NCBI GenBank assembly: GCA_017936765.1 | Contig: JAGBEX010000012.1 | Coordinates: 1-64,000 of the forward strand | DNA from: Clostridia bacterium | GTDB taxonomy: Bacteria; Bacillota; Clostridia; Christensenellales; Aristaeellaceae | DNA length: 64,000 bases | Reading direction: 5' to 3' | In this document: positions 28,302 through 36,104 of the stretch, piece after piece | How the letters are laid out: every line of letters starts with the position of its first letter | Position numbering within the stretch: position 1 is the stretch's first letter | Notes under the pieces: model-generated | What the model was told of the DNA's origin: nothing | Databases searched by the model: none | Seen by the model: the letters and a program-made list of their open reading frames with translations, nothing else | Translations under genes and position numbers: made by a program

Positions 28302-28640
28302 CCAGAGGGCTCTGCCCTCTGGACTCCCGCCCAAGGGCTCTGCCCTTGGGAATCCCGCGAAGGGACTTCGTCCCTTTCGAAACCCATTCGGGGATGGTGC
28401 TGCTGCATGGTCTCCGAGCAGGGGTCACGGCGCATAACGGATGCGCCGCGACGCGGAGGAAGCGAGGCCTTGGCTCCCCCTTTGGGGGAGCTGTCAGCGC
28501 TTGCGCTGACTGAGAGGGCTGCGCCGCTTGCTTCAACGCCTTACGTATTTTCGCACCTGTAGGGGCGATCTGCGATCGCCCGCCGTGCCACACTCTCAAT
28601 TCCGCATTCCGAATTCCGCATTCCGAATTTACATACGCTT
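28302..28640 (+). repeat. composite intergenic repeat, copy 6 (forward orientation)
   Basis: No gene is seen. Starting right after the kinase stop: three short hairpins (AGAGGGCTCTGCCCTCTGG, AAGGGCTCTGCCCTTGG, GAAGGGACTTCGTCCCTTTC), then GGGGTCACGGCGCATAACGG module (about 28419-28458), CTTGGCTCCCCCTTTGGGGGAGCTGTCAGC...GACTGAGAGGG (28469-28519), GTAGGGGCGATC-TGC-GATCGCCC (28559-28582), and CTCAATTCCGCATTCCGAATTCC tandem motifs. Confidence 0.85.
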
Positions 28641-28652
28641 GGAGGTGAGGCT

Positions 28653-29861
28653 GTGCTTTCTGCCGCCATCGGCTATTTTACCCAGGAAAAGCATATCCTC
28701 TCCTGCCTCAGCGTTACCTGCGGCACCGCTGCCAGCGAGCAGCACGCCCTGGGCGGCGTGGCGGATCGGGCGGGGACGCCCATCCATGAGGATAGCATCT
28801 ACGATCTGGCCAGCCTGACCAAGCTCTTCACCGGGCTGATGGTGATGCGTCTGCGGGAGGAAGGCCTGCTGGATCTCGCCCGCCCGGTGACGGACTATGC
28901 GCCCCAGTTTGCGAATCTGCGTGAGATCACCGTGGATCAGGTGCTGGGCTTTGAGGTGACGCTGATCACCCCGCAGCGGGTGGACACCCAGCCGGATGCA
29001 GCTGCCGGGCTGCGCCAGCTGTTTGCGGTGGAGCCGCGGCCTGTGGTGGGGCGGGCGTATTCCGATATGCACGCCATGGTGTTGAAGTATGTCATCGAGG
29101 GTGCGGCAGGGGAGCGCTACATGGAGGCGCTGCATCGGCGGATTCTGTGTCCGCTGGGCATGGCAAACACCTTTGCCCATGTGCCGCAAAGCCGTTTGCA
29201 GGACTGCATCTGCTACGACGGGGAACACCGCATTGAGGGCGAAAGGTGGATTGTGCGGGAGGGCATTGCCCCCGGCACGCCCCACGACCCCAAAGCCCAC
29301 CTGCTGATGCAGGAGGGCGATGTGTGCGGCCACGCGGGCTTGTTCTCCACCCGGGGCGATATGACCCGGCTGTGCCAGGGCGTGTTGCGCATGGATGTGG
29401 TGAGCCGGGACAGCCTGCGCTACATGGCGCGGAATCGCACCGGCCGCCGCCTGCCCGACGGCAGCTGGACGCAATTCCTGGGCTGCCAATGCTATGTGAA
29501 GCATCCCGACCAATACTACTCCGAGATCCCCCTGTATATGTCCGACCAGGCCATTGGCCTCAGCGGCTTCACGGGGCATCACATCGGCATCGACCCGGAG
29601 GTGGGGGTGTTCACCCTGTTTCTGGGCAACCGGGTGATGGACAGGCTCACCGTCCTCCTGCCGGAGAAGGGGCGTTGCCGTGCCGATTATGGCCTTGCGG
29701 CGGACGGCTCGGGGCAGGTGCGTTGGACAGACGGGTGCCTGCTATTCTCGTCAGTCGACTATGTTCATCAGAAGGATGCGAAACTGCACGCTCCCATTCG
29801 TGAGCTTCTCCGCCTGCCCCATTGGCACCCGGCGGGCAATGAATGGCCATCATGTCCGTAA
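28653..29861 (+). CDS. beta-lactamase-fold serine hydrolase (class C type)
   Basis: 402 aa from a GTG at 28653, with GGAGGTGAGG just ahead. The SxxK catalytic motif is SLTK in IYDLASLTKLFTGL (about 55), and the YxN-position motif is YSDM (about 136). A late FTGHHIGIDPEVGVFTLFLGNR stretch fills the KTG-box place with TGH. No signal peptide, so it is probably a cytoplasmic esterase/peptidase relative rather than a beta-lactamase. The 3' 215 bases overlap an antisense small gene. Confidence 0.82.
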   Translation: MLSAAIGYFTQEKHILSCLSVTCGTAASEQHALGGVADRAGTPIHEDSIYDLASLTKLFTGLMVMRLREEGLLDLARPVTDYAPQFANLREITVDQVLGFEVTLITPQRVDTQPDAAAGLRQLFAVEPRPVVGRAYSDMHAMVLKYVIEGAAGERYMEALHRRILCPLGMANTFAHVPQSRLQDCICYDGEHRIEGERWIVREGIAPGTPHDPKAHLLMQEGDVCGHAGLFSTRGDMTRLCQGVLRMDVVSRDSLRYMARNRTGRRLPDGSWTQFLGCQCYVKHPDQYYSEIPLYMSDQAIGLSGFTGHHIGIDPEVGVFTLFLGNRVMDRLTVLLPEKGRCRADYGLAADGSGQVRWTDGCLLFSSVDYVHQKDAKLHAPIRELLRLPHWHPAGNEWPSCP

Positions 29862-29973
29862 GCTCCTCCTGGCCGTCCATGGTGGGCGGCATGGCGGGCA
29901 TCAGCCCCGTGCATTCCGTGGCCGAGGCCAGCTTTTCCACCGAGTAAAACGAATGATCCCGCTTCTCGTTCAT
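29647..29973 (-). CDS. small conserved-looking protein, overlapping the serine hydrolase antisense
   Basis: 108 aa in the open frame. The minus strand has a strong AAGGGAGGTTATCAGG site before the ATG at 29973. The first 50 residues (YSVEKLASATECTGLMPAMP, then a short acidic helix) resemble small clostridial proteins with a TECTGL-P motif that I recall as being about 50-70 aa and of unknown function. The remaining half runs antisense to the end of the serine hydrolase gene and has low-complexity, shadow-like composition. Either the protein is genuinely extended or a truncation of the spacer fused it to antisense sequence. Confidence 0.5.
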   Translation of the reverse strand: MNEKRDHSFYSVEKLASATECTGLMPAMPPTMDGQEELTDMMAIHCPPGANGAGGEAHEWERAVSHPSDEHSRLTRIAGTRLSNAPAPSRPPQGHNRHGNAPSPAGGR

Positions 29974-30006
29974 CCTGATAACCTCCCTTTCACAAGGCTA
30001 TCATGC

Positions 30007-30039
30007 CCGCTTTTCCTGCGTGGGAAAGCGGATTTTTTT
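30007..30039 (+). terminator. terminator, plus-strand reading
   Basis: CCGCTTT (30007-30013) pairs with AAAGCGG (30025-30031) and is followed by ATTTTTTT. It would stop transcription coming from the serine hydrolase gene. Confidence 0.7.
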
Positions 30040-30045
30040 GTAAAG

Positions 30046-30076
30046 AAAAAGGCAAAGCATAGCGCCTTGCCTTTTT
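30046..30076. terminator. terminator after the MBL hydrolase, bidirectional
   Basis: AAAAAGGCAA (30046-30055) pairs with TTGCCTTTTT (30067-30076). On the minus strand it lies 6 bases beyond the MBL gene stop and ends in a U run. Confidence 0.8.
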
Positions 30077-30081
30077 GTTTA

Positions 30082-30846
30082 TCACAGCTTGTCTTCCGTA
30101 TACACGATCACATGATCCGGGTCGCCGTCGCGCAGGGGATGCTTCCAGCAGGTGCCGCCGAAGTATTCATAGGGCTTGTCGTTCTTCCGCTGGCCGGAAA
30201 GCAACTCCCCGCAGCCCTGGAGCAGCATATCCACCAGCCCGGCGCTGAGGAAATCCTTGGCGTGGCCGGTGAGGATGCGGGCGAACTCGCTGCCGTGCTG
30301 AGCCTTCAGGCTTTGCAGCATCTGCTGAAGCTCTACCAGACTCAGGCTGTGATCCAGCTGCATCCAGATGTGGGGGATCACCCCGTCGCCGGAGAAGAGG
30401 ATGCGATCCTGCCTGTCCAGCAGGCCAATGGAGCCGGCGGTGTGACCCTTCAGCTCCACCACCTCCAGCGTCAGGCCGCCCAGGTCGAACACCTGGCCGA
30501 TGGCGGCGTCCCGGAAGGGGCAGGCGGTGAGGCCGCGCTGGTCGTAGTCCTCCTGGAACATGGCGAAATGCTCCGCAGCCAGCGCCCGGTCGGCAGGGTG
30601 GAGCCAGGCTTCCTCAAAGAAGGCATTGCCGTAGATGTGGTCGCAATGGCCGTGGGTGTTCACCACCACCAGCGGCAGGTCGGTGAGCGTGCGGACGATG
30701 GCACACAGGTCTTCCATGCCGTTGGCGGTATCGATGACCATGGCCTTCTCCTGGCCGCAGATGAGGTAGCAGGTGCTTTCCCCTGCGTCGTCGATGAGGT
30801 ACAGGTGGGGCAGGAGCTGTTTGATGTTGGCGCGCTGGTTGCTCAT
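30082..30846 (-). CDS. MBL-fold metallo-hydrolase
   Basis: 254 aa. Two-zinc motif NTHGHCDHIYG (HxHxDH), the ELKGHTAGSIG His, FSGDGV Asp, and a final His in LTGHAKDFLS. It carries a C-terminal addition of about 50 residues containing Cys and Tyr/Trp (YEYFGGTCWKHPL). The substrate is unknown. It lies 12 bases downstream of the D-2-hydroxyacid dehydrogenase gene and shares its promoter at 31847-31875, so a linked pathway is possible. Confidence 0.87.
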   Translation of the reverse strand: MSNQRANIKQLLPHLYLIDDAGESTCYLICGQEKAMVIDTANGMEDLCAIVRTLTDLPLVVVNTHGHCDHIYGNAFFEEAWLHPADRALAAEHFAMFQEDYDQRGLTACPFRDAAIGQVFDLGGLTLEVVELKGHTAGSIGLLDRQDRILFSGDGVIPHIWMQLDHSLSLVELQQMLQSLKAQHGSEFARILTGHAKDFLSAGLVDMLLQGCGELLSGQRKNDKPYEYFGGTCWKHPLRDGDPDHVIVYTEDKL

Positions 30847-30858
30847 GGTTCTTCCTCC

Positions 30859-31818
30859 TTAATAGCCGTTGCGCCTGTCCACCACATGGGTCAGGGGCTG
30901 CCCCTGGGTGAAGCGGTGCAGGTTATCGGCAAAGATCTCGTAGATGGACTGACCGTTGATGGGATCCTCGTTCCGGCCGGAGATGTGGGGGGTGATGATC
31001 ACGTTTTCCATGTGCCACAGGGGGCTTTCGGCGGGGAGGGGTTCCACCTCCATCACGTCCAGCACCGCACCGGCCAGCTTGCCGGATCGCAGGGCGGCGA
31101 TGAGGGCGCTTTCCTCCAGGGTGGAGCCGCGCCCGCAGTTTACGATGATGGTACGCTTGTCCATGTGGGCAAGGATGTCCGCGTTCACCATGTGATAAGT
31201 GGCGGGGGTGCCGGGCAGCGCCATGATGACCGCATCCACGTCGGTCACGGCCTCGGCCAGACGGTCGGAGGTATAGACCTCGTCGAAATCAGCGGGGGTG
31301 TCCCCCTCGGTGCGGCGCACACCGCGAACCGTGGCGCCCATGGCCTTGGCGATGTGGGCGAAACGGCTGCCGATGTCCCCCATGCCCACCACCGTGATGG
31401 TGCTGCCATAGATGCTGCGGCATTGCCCGGCCCGCTGCCAGGTCTTCTGCTGCTGGTTGGCGGCATAGTCGGGCATGAGGCGGAAGAGCATCATCAGCCC
31501 GGTGAGCATATATTCCGCAATGGCGATGCCAAAAGCGCCGGAGCAGTTGGTCAGCACCACGTCCTCCGTGGCATAGAGGTCGCCGCAGAGGCGATCCACC
31601 CCCGCATTGGGGCTTTGCACCCAGCGGAGGTCGGGGAGCTGCTTCATGATCTCCGGCGGGAAGTTGCCAAGCAGCGCCACGCAGTCCTGCAGGTCGGCAG
31701 GGTCGGGGGCGGCGGTGCCTTCGCACCACAGGGGTTCCAGCCCGGCAGCCAGGGTAAGGGCGGTGAGGTGTTCCTTTTGCTCCTTGGTAAAGTGGAGCTG
31801 GCGAAATGCGATCTTCAC
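30859..31818 (-). CDS. D-2-hydroxyacid dehydrogenase family protein
   Basis: 319 aa. NAD-binding VGMGDIGSRFA (GxGxxG) near residue 146, the substrate Arg in VNCGRGSTLEE, the Glu of VLDVMEVEPLP and catalytic His in NVIITPHISGR. This arrangement is shared by glyoxylate/hydroxypyruvate reductase-like members, which reduce 2-keto acids with NAD(P)H. The basic pair VRRTEG after the second strand favours NADP(H). GTAAAGGAGAACC precedes the ATG. Confidence 0.9.
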   Translation of the reverse strand: MKIAFRQLHFTKEQKEHLTALTLAAGLEPLWCEGTAAPDPADLQDCVALLGNFPPEIMKQLPDLRWVQSPNAGVDRLCGDLYATEDVVLTNCSGAFGIAIAEYMLTGLMMLFRLMPDYAANQQQKTWQRAGQCRSIYGSTITVVGMGDIGSRFAHIAKAMGATVRGVRRTEGDTPADFDEVYTSDRLAEAVTDVDAVIMALPGTPATYHMVNADILAHMDKRTIIVNCGRGSTLEESALIAALRSGKLAGAVLDVMEVEPLPAESPLWHMENVIITPHISGRNEDPINGQSIYEIFADNLHRFTQGQPLTHVVDRRNGY

Positions 31819-31846
31819 GGTGGTTCTCCTTTACGTTGCTGCACCC

Positions 31847-31875
31847 ATTATACAGGATGTGGATTTTTGTTGCAA
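31847..31875 (-). promoter_or_regulatory. promoter of the dehydrogenase/MBL operon
   Basis: Minus strand TTGCAA (31875-31870) and TATAAT (31852-31847) with 17 bases between. Confidence 0.8.
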
Positions 31876-31946
31876 GGAGAAAAGGGTTTGCGCCCTTTGT
31901 GCCGAATCAAACAACAGACGATGCCACAAAGGAGACATAAGCGAGG

Positions 31947-33875
31947 ATGCAGCTGCGGAATATCGGTATCTTTGCCCATGTGGATGCGGGCAAAACCACC
32001 CTGACGGAGCATCTGCTGATGCACGCGGGTGCCATCCGCCAGGCGGGCAGCGTGGACAGCGGCACCACCCGCACCGATAACCTGCCCGTGGAGCGCAGGC
32101 GGGGCATATCGGTCAAGGCCAGCTGCGTGAGCCTTGCCTGGCAGGGGGTGGGCATCAACCTGATCGACACCCCCGGCCACGTGGATTTTTCCGCGGAGGT
32201 GGAGCGCTCGCTGTGGGCGCTGGATGGCGCGGTGCTGGTGGTGTGCGCCAAGGAAGGCGTGCAGCCCCAGACCGAGGTGCTGTTCGAGGCGCTGGCAAGG
32301 CAGCAGGTGCCTACGGTGATCTTCATCAACAAAACTGATCTGGAGGGCGCGGACGTCGACCGCAGCTTACGGCAGATCCGGCGCAGGCTGGCACCCACGG
32401 CGGTGCTGGCAGGGGATGCTGCTGCGGTGACGGAAACCGTGTGCGAAACAGACGATGCGCTGCTGGAAAGGTATCTTTCCGGCGAAGAAATAGAAGCCGA
32501 GCTGATCGAACAGAAGTTTACTGCCCTTGCCCGCACAGGAAAAGTGTACCCGGTGTTCAGCGGCTCCGCCCTGCGCAACGAGGGCGTGCTGGCTGTGCTG
32601 GAAGCCGTGGTGCGCTACCTGCCCCCGCCGGAAACGGTGGACGGCCTGTGCGGCGTGGCCTTTGCCGCCGAGCAGGACAGAGTGCTGGGCAGAGGCGTGT
32701 GGATGCGCCTCTACGGCGGCCAACTGGAAAACCGCGCCGCGGTGACCCTGCCTGCCGGGGTGGACCCCATCACCGGCGAAATGCGCTGGGTGCAGCGCAA
32801 GGTGACCCAGATCAAATCCGTTTCCGGGGGCGATGTGGGCGCGCTGCGTGCCGGGGAGATCGGCATTGTGTACGGGCTGGGGGACATCCGCATCGGCCAT
32901 GTGCTGGGGGATGAAAAGCTCCTGCCCCGCCGGGTGGAGCCGGGCCTGTTGCGCACGCCGCTGATGACGGTGCAGGTGATCCCCAACAAGCCGGAGGAAA
33001 TGCAAGCCCTGCGCGTGGCCTGCGAGACCCTGGCGGGGGAGGATCCCCTGCTGCAAGCCCACTATGCCCGCAACCTGAACGAGATGCAGCTCCACGTGAT
33101 GGGCGCCATTCAGCTGGAGATCTTACAGGAGCTGCTGGACACCCGCTTCGGCCTGGGGGTGACTTTCTCCCAGCCTACGGTGATCTATCGCGAAACGGTT
33201 GCGCAGACAACCAATGGCTTCGTGGCCTACACCTGGCCCAAGCCCTGCTGGGCCATCATGGATTTCACCATCGAGCCTGCACCCCGGGGCAGCGGCGTGA
33301 CATTCGCTTCCGTGGCCCCGGTGAAGGATATTGCCCTGCACTATCAGCACCAGGTGGAGCAGGCGCTGCCCCTGGCGCTCAGTCAGGGCCGCCTGGGTTG
33401 GCCGGTGACGGACGTGAAAATCACCCTCACCGGCGGCAGCCATCACCAGTTCCACACCCACCCGCTGGACTTCATCGTGGCCACGCCCATGGGCATCCAG
33501 GATGGATTGCGCCGGGGCGGCAGCGTGCTGCTGGAGCCCATCCTGGACGTGAAATTCCTGCTCCCGCCGGAATGTGTTGGCCGGGTCATGAGCGACGTGG
33601 CCACCATGCGGGGCGAGGTCACCGAAACGCTGACGGACGACGACCGGGTGATCCTCACTGCCACGCTGCCGGTGCAGACCAGCATGACCTATTCCTCCAC
33701 GCTGGCCTCCATCACCAGCGGCCGGGGCGGCATGAGCATCCGGCTGAAGGGCTACCGCGAATGCCCGCTGGAATTGGGTGCCACCACCCCCCGCCGGGGC
33801 GTGGATCCCCTGGACACAAGCAAGTATATCCTGGCCGCCAGAAGCGCGCTGGAAGGCGGCATATTCGATTATTAA
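31947..33875 (+). CDS. TetM-like translational GTPase (EF-G family)
   Basis: 642 aa, the length of TetM/TetO proteins. G motifs: AHVDAGKT (9-16), TTRTDN switch I, DTPGHVD, NKTD. Domain order is that of EF-G without the G' insert, closing with SSTLASITSGRGGMSIRLKGY. TetM-type proteins bind ribosomes and dislodge tetracycline using a domain IV loop (YSPVST). Here the matching place reads HHQFHTHPLDF, so drug displacement is doubtful; chromosomal clostridial paralogues of this sort may serve a housekeeping role. AAAGGAG precedes the ATG. It is first in a three-gene unit with 13-base gaps. A small hairpin AAAGGG...CCCTTT (31879-31896) lies in its leader. Confidence 0.83.
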   Translation: MQLRNIGIFAHVDAGKTTLTEHLLMHAGAIRQAGSVDSGTTRTDNLPVERRRGISVKASCVSLAWQGVGINLIDTPGHVDFSAEVERSLWALDGAVLVVCAKEGVQPQTEVLFEALARQQVPTVIFINKTDLEGADVDRSLRQIRRRLAPTAVLAGDAAAVTETVCETDDALLERYLSGEEIEAELIEQKFTALARTGKVYPVFSGSALRNEGVLAVLEAVVRYLPPPETVDGLCGVAFAAEQDRVLGRGVWMRLYGGQLENRAAVTLPAGVDPITGEMRWVQRKVTQIKSVSGGDVGALRAGEIGIVYGLGDIRIGHVLGDEKLLPRRVEPGLLRTPLMTVQVIPNKPEEMQALRVACETLAGEDPLLQAHYARNLNEMQLHVMGAIQLEILQELLDTRFGLGVTFSQPTVIYRETVAQTTNGFVAYTWPKPCWAIMDFTIEPAPRGSGVTFASVAPVKDIALHYQHQVEQALPLALSQGRLGWPVTDVKITLTGGSHHQFHTHPLDFIVATPMGIQDGLRRGGSVLLEPILDVKFLLPPECVGRVMSDVATMRGEVTETLTDDDRVILTATLPVQTSMTYSSTLASITSGRGGMSIRLKGYRECPLELGATTPRRGVDPLDTSKYILAARSALEGGIFDY

Positions 33876-33888
33876 GGAGGTATATCCC

Positions 33889-34782
33889 ATGGAGCGCCGT
33901 TCCCTCACTTCTGACCACATCACCCGTGCGTATATCGACAGCCTGCTGGTGGAGGTTCGCCACCTGGATGCCGTGCTGCCCGATACCACCCTGAACCTCT
34001 ACGGCAAAAGCTTCCGCACCCCCGTCATGACTGCCGCCCTGTCCCACATGGCCAACACCTATCCCGATGGCATGGTGGAGATGGCCCGCGGTGCCACCAT
34101 GGCGGGCGCGGTGACCTTCAGCGGCATGGGTCACAACGATGAATTCCGTCGCATGGTGGAGACCGGCGCGGACGTGATCAAGATCATCAAGCCCTATGCC
34201 GACCGCAAGAGCGTCCATGAGAAGATCCGCCTGGCGGAAGAGCTGGGCTGCCTGGCCGTGGGCATCGACATCGACCACGCCTTCAACCGCAACGGCTACG
34301 ACGAGATCGAGGGTATGTCCATGTACCCCGTGACCACCAAGGAGCTGGCGGAGCTGGTGAAGATGACCAGGCTGCCCTTTGTGATCAAGGGCGTGCTGAG
34401 CCGTCAGGATGCCCGCAAGTGCCTGGATGCTGGCGTGCAGGGCATGGTGGTGTCCCACCACAACGGCCGCATCGATTGCGCTGTGCCGCCGCTGATGATC
34501 CTGCCCGAAATTCTGGAAGAGACCCAGGACAAGGTGCCGCTGTTTGTGGATTGCAGTATGCAGACCGGCCTGGATGCCTTTAAGGCCCTGGCGCTGGGTA
34601 CCACCGGTGTGTGCGTTGGCCGCCCGCTGATGCCCAGGCTGAAGGAAAAGGGTGCCGAGGGCGTGCAGGAGGTCATTGAGGCCATCACCAAGGAACTGAA
34701 GTACACCATGACCCAGACGGCCACCCCCGACCTGAACCACTTTGACAAGACCGTGGTGCGCAACAGCATCCACCATTGGTAA
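33889..34782 (+). CDS. FMN-dependent alpha-hydroxy-acid oxidoreductase-like protein
   Basis: 297 aa from the ATG at 33889, preceded by AAGGAGGTATATCCC. TIM barrel with the FMN-site segments PVMTAALSHMA, PFVIKGVLS, and ALALGTTGVCVGRP. The catalytic His segment reads VVSHHNGRID against the usual SNHGGRQLD, so His is kept but the Arg in the later D-G-G-V-R-x-G motif is Gln (DCSMQTG). It is about 60 residues shorter than lactate or glycolate oxidases. It may therefore act on an unusual 2-hydroxy acid or in a different reaction such as isomerisation. It lies between the TetM-like gene and a sugar isomerase-like gene. Confidence 0.78.
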   Translation: MERRSLTSDHITRAYIDSLLVEVRHLDAVLPDTTLNLYGKSFRTPVMTAALSHMANTYPDGMVEMARGATMAGAVTFSGMGHNDEFRRMVETGADVIKIIKPYADRKSVHEKIRLAEELGCLAVGIDIDHAFNRNGYDEIEGMSMYPVTTKELAELVKMTRLPFVIKGVLSRQDARKCLDAGVQGMVVSHHNGRIDCAVPPLMILPEILEETQDKVPLFVDCSMQTGLDAFKALALGTTGVCVGRPLMPRLKEKGAEGVQEVIEAITKELKYTMTQTATPDLNHFDKTVVRNSIHHW

Positions 34783-34795
34783 GGAGGACGAACCT

Positions 34796-35635
34796 ATGCG
34801 ACTTGGCGGCTCTGTGATGAAACCCTACAACAGCCCCAGCGAGTGGCTGGCCCATGTGAAGGAATATGGCTACAGCGCGGTGATCTTCCCCGTGGACTCT
34901 ACCGCCCCCAAGCAGGTGTGGAAGGATTACCTGCAATGCGCCAGGGACAACGACCTGCTCATCGGCGAGGTGGGCATCTGGCGCAATGTGATGGCCAGGG
35001 ACGAGAAGGAGCGCCAGGCGGCGCTGGACTACTCCTACCGCCAGATGGAGCTGGCCGAGGAAGTGGGCGCCAACTGCTGCGTGAACATTTCCGGCTCCGT
35101 GGGTACCCTGTGGGACGGCTACCACCCCGGCAATGCCTCCCGTGAGGTGTATGACACCATTGTGGAGACCAGCCAGAAGATCATCGATGCGGTGAAGCCC
35201 ACCCGCACCAGCTATTCCCTGGAACCCATGCCCTGGATGTGTCCCGAATCCCCGGAGGAGTATCTGCAGCTCATCAAGGATGTGGATCGCCCCGGCTTCA
35301 AGGCGCATCTGGACTACTGCAATATGATCAACGGCCTGGATCGCTACCGCAAGTCCAGCGAGTTCATCCAGCATTGCTTTGCGCTTTTGAAGGATCACAT
35401 TGTGAGCATCCACGCCAAGGACGTGCTGCTGCGGGATGGCGCGCTGCCCATTGTGATCGAGGAGATCCAGCCCGGCCAGGGCGGCATCGACCTGGCGCTG
35501 GTGTGCGCCGAGGCGGAGAAGCTGGGGACGGATATCCCGGTGTTTGTGGAGCATCTGCCCACCCACGAGACCTACATGGCGGCGGCGGCCACCATGCGGG
35601 AGACCGCGAAGAAGGCTGGAGTATTCTGCAAGTAA
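34796..35635 (+). CDS. sugar phosphate isomerase/epimerase-like TIM-barrel protein
   Basis: 279 aa from the ATG at 34796, with GGTAAGGAGGACGAACC ahead. Xylose-isomerase-like barrel: metal/substrate residues appear as EPMPWM (Glu), AHLDYCN (His, Asp), SIHAKDV (His, Lys) and VEHLPTHETY (Glu). Such proteins isomerise or epimerise sugars or keto-polyols with a divalent metal. Together with the preceding oxidoreductase it suggests a small catabolic route for a sugar acid; the substrate is not apparent. Confidence 0.85.
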   Translation: MRLGGSVMKPYNSPSEWLAHVKEYGYSAVIFPVDSTAPKQVWKDYLQCARDNDLLIGEVGIWRNVMARDEKERQAALDYSYRQMELAEEVGANCCVNISGSVGTLWDGYHPGNASREVYDTIVETSQKIIDAVKPTRTSYSLEPMPWMCPESPEEYLQLIKDVDRPGFKAHLDYCNMINGLDRYRKSSEFIQHCFALLKDHIVSIHAKDVLLRDGALPIVIEEIQPGQGGIDLALVCAEAEKLGTDIPVFVEHLPTHETYMAAAATMRETAKKAGVFCK

Positions 35636-35642
35636 ACTCCAT

Positions 35643-35686
35643 ATATAAGAAAAACGGACTGAATCATCAGTCCGTTTTTCTTATAT
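35643..35686. terminator. bidirectional terminator; contains the def stop codon
   Basis: ATATAAGAAAAACGGACTGA pairs with TCAGTCCGTTTTTCTTATAT, a 20-bp stem with U runs in both directions. It ends the plus-strand operon and, on the minus strand, the def transcript; its right arm includes the def stop codon (35681-35683). Confidence 0.92.
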
Positions 35687-36091
35687 CAGTATCCCCTCGC
35701 AATGATCCACCTCATGCTGGATGATCTGCGCTGCATACCCGCTGAAGTGCTGCTGCCGGGGCTTGAAGTCCATGTCCTGGAAGCTCACGTCGATGTCCTG
35801 ATACCGGGTGGTTTTCCGCACCCCGGCCAGGGACAGGCAGCCTTCCTCGGCCTCATAAGCGCCGGACTTCTTCGTGATCACCGGGTTGATCAGCACCATG
35901 GGCATGAAGCCCGCGTTGATCACAATGATGCGCTTGCGGATGCCGATCATGTTGGCGGCCATGCCCACGCAATGCTCTGCATTGGCGCGCAGGGTGTCCA
36001 CCAGATCCACGGCCACCTGCCTGTCGGCGGCGGTGGCGGGGGTTGACGGCTGGGAGAGGAACAGCGGGTCGTGCATGATGGGTCGTATCAT
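35681..36091 (-). CDS. def: peptide deformylase-like protein
   Basis: 136 aa. Metal-binding motifs EGCLSL and QHEVDHCEGILI are intact. The first motif reads VGMAANMIG where classical enzymes have G-h-A-A-x-Q-h-G, so the catalytic Gln is Met. Proteins of this divergent, short Firmicute type are common second copies. It would remove formyl groups from new proteins if active. GTAAAGGAGACGC precedes the ATG. It is last in a minus-strand row: CotH protein, DUF188 protein, bcp, def. Confidence 0.85.
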   Translation of the reverse strand: MIRPIMHDPLFLSQPSTPATAADRQVAVDLVDTLRANAEHCVGMAANMIGIRKRIIVINAGFMPMVLINPVITKKSGAYEAEEGCLSLAGVRKTTRYQDIDVSFQDMDFKPRQQHFSGYAAQIIQHEVDHCEGILI

Positions 36092-36104
36092 GGGTGCGTC
36101 TCCT

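Noticed and set aside
28302..28640. CRISPR array
   Set aside because: The hairpins differ from one another, spacing is uneven and there are no constant repeats with unique spacers; no cas genes are present.
28653..29861. Beta-lactamase resistance gene
   Set aside because: It has the SxxK fold signature but no signal peptide and a YSDM/TGH pattern; this is a generic serine hydrolase of the family.
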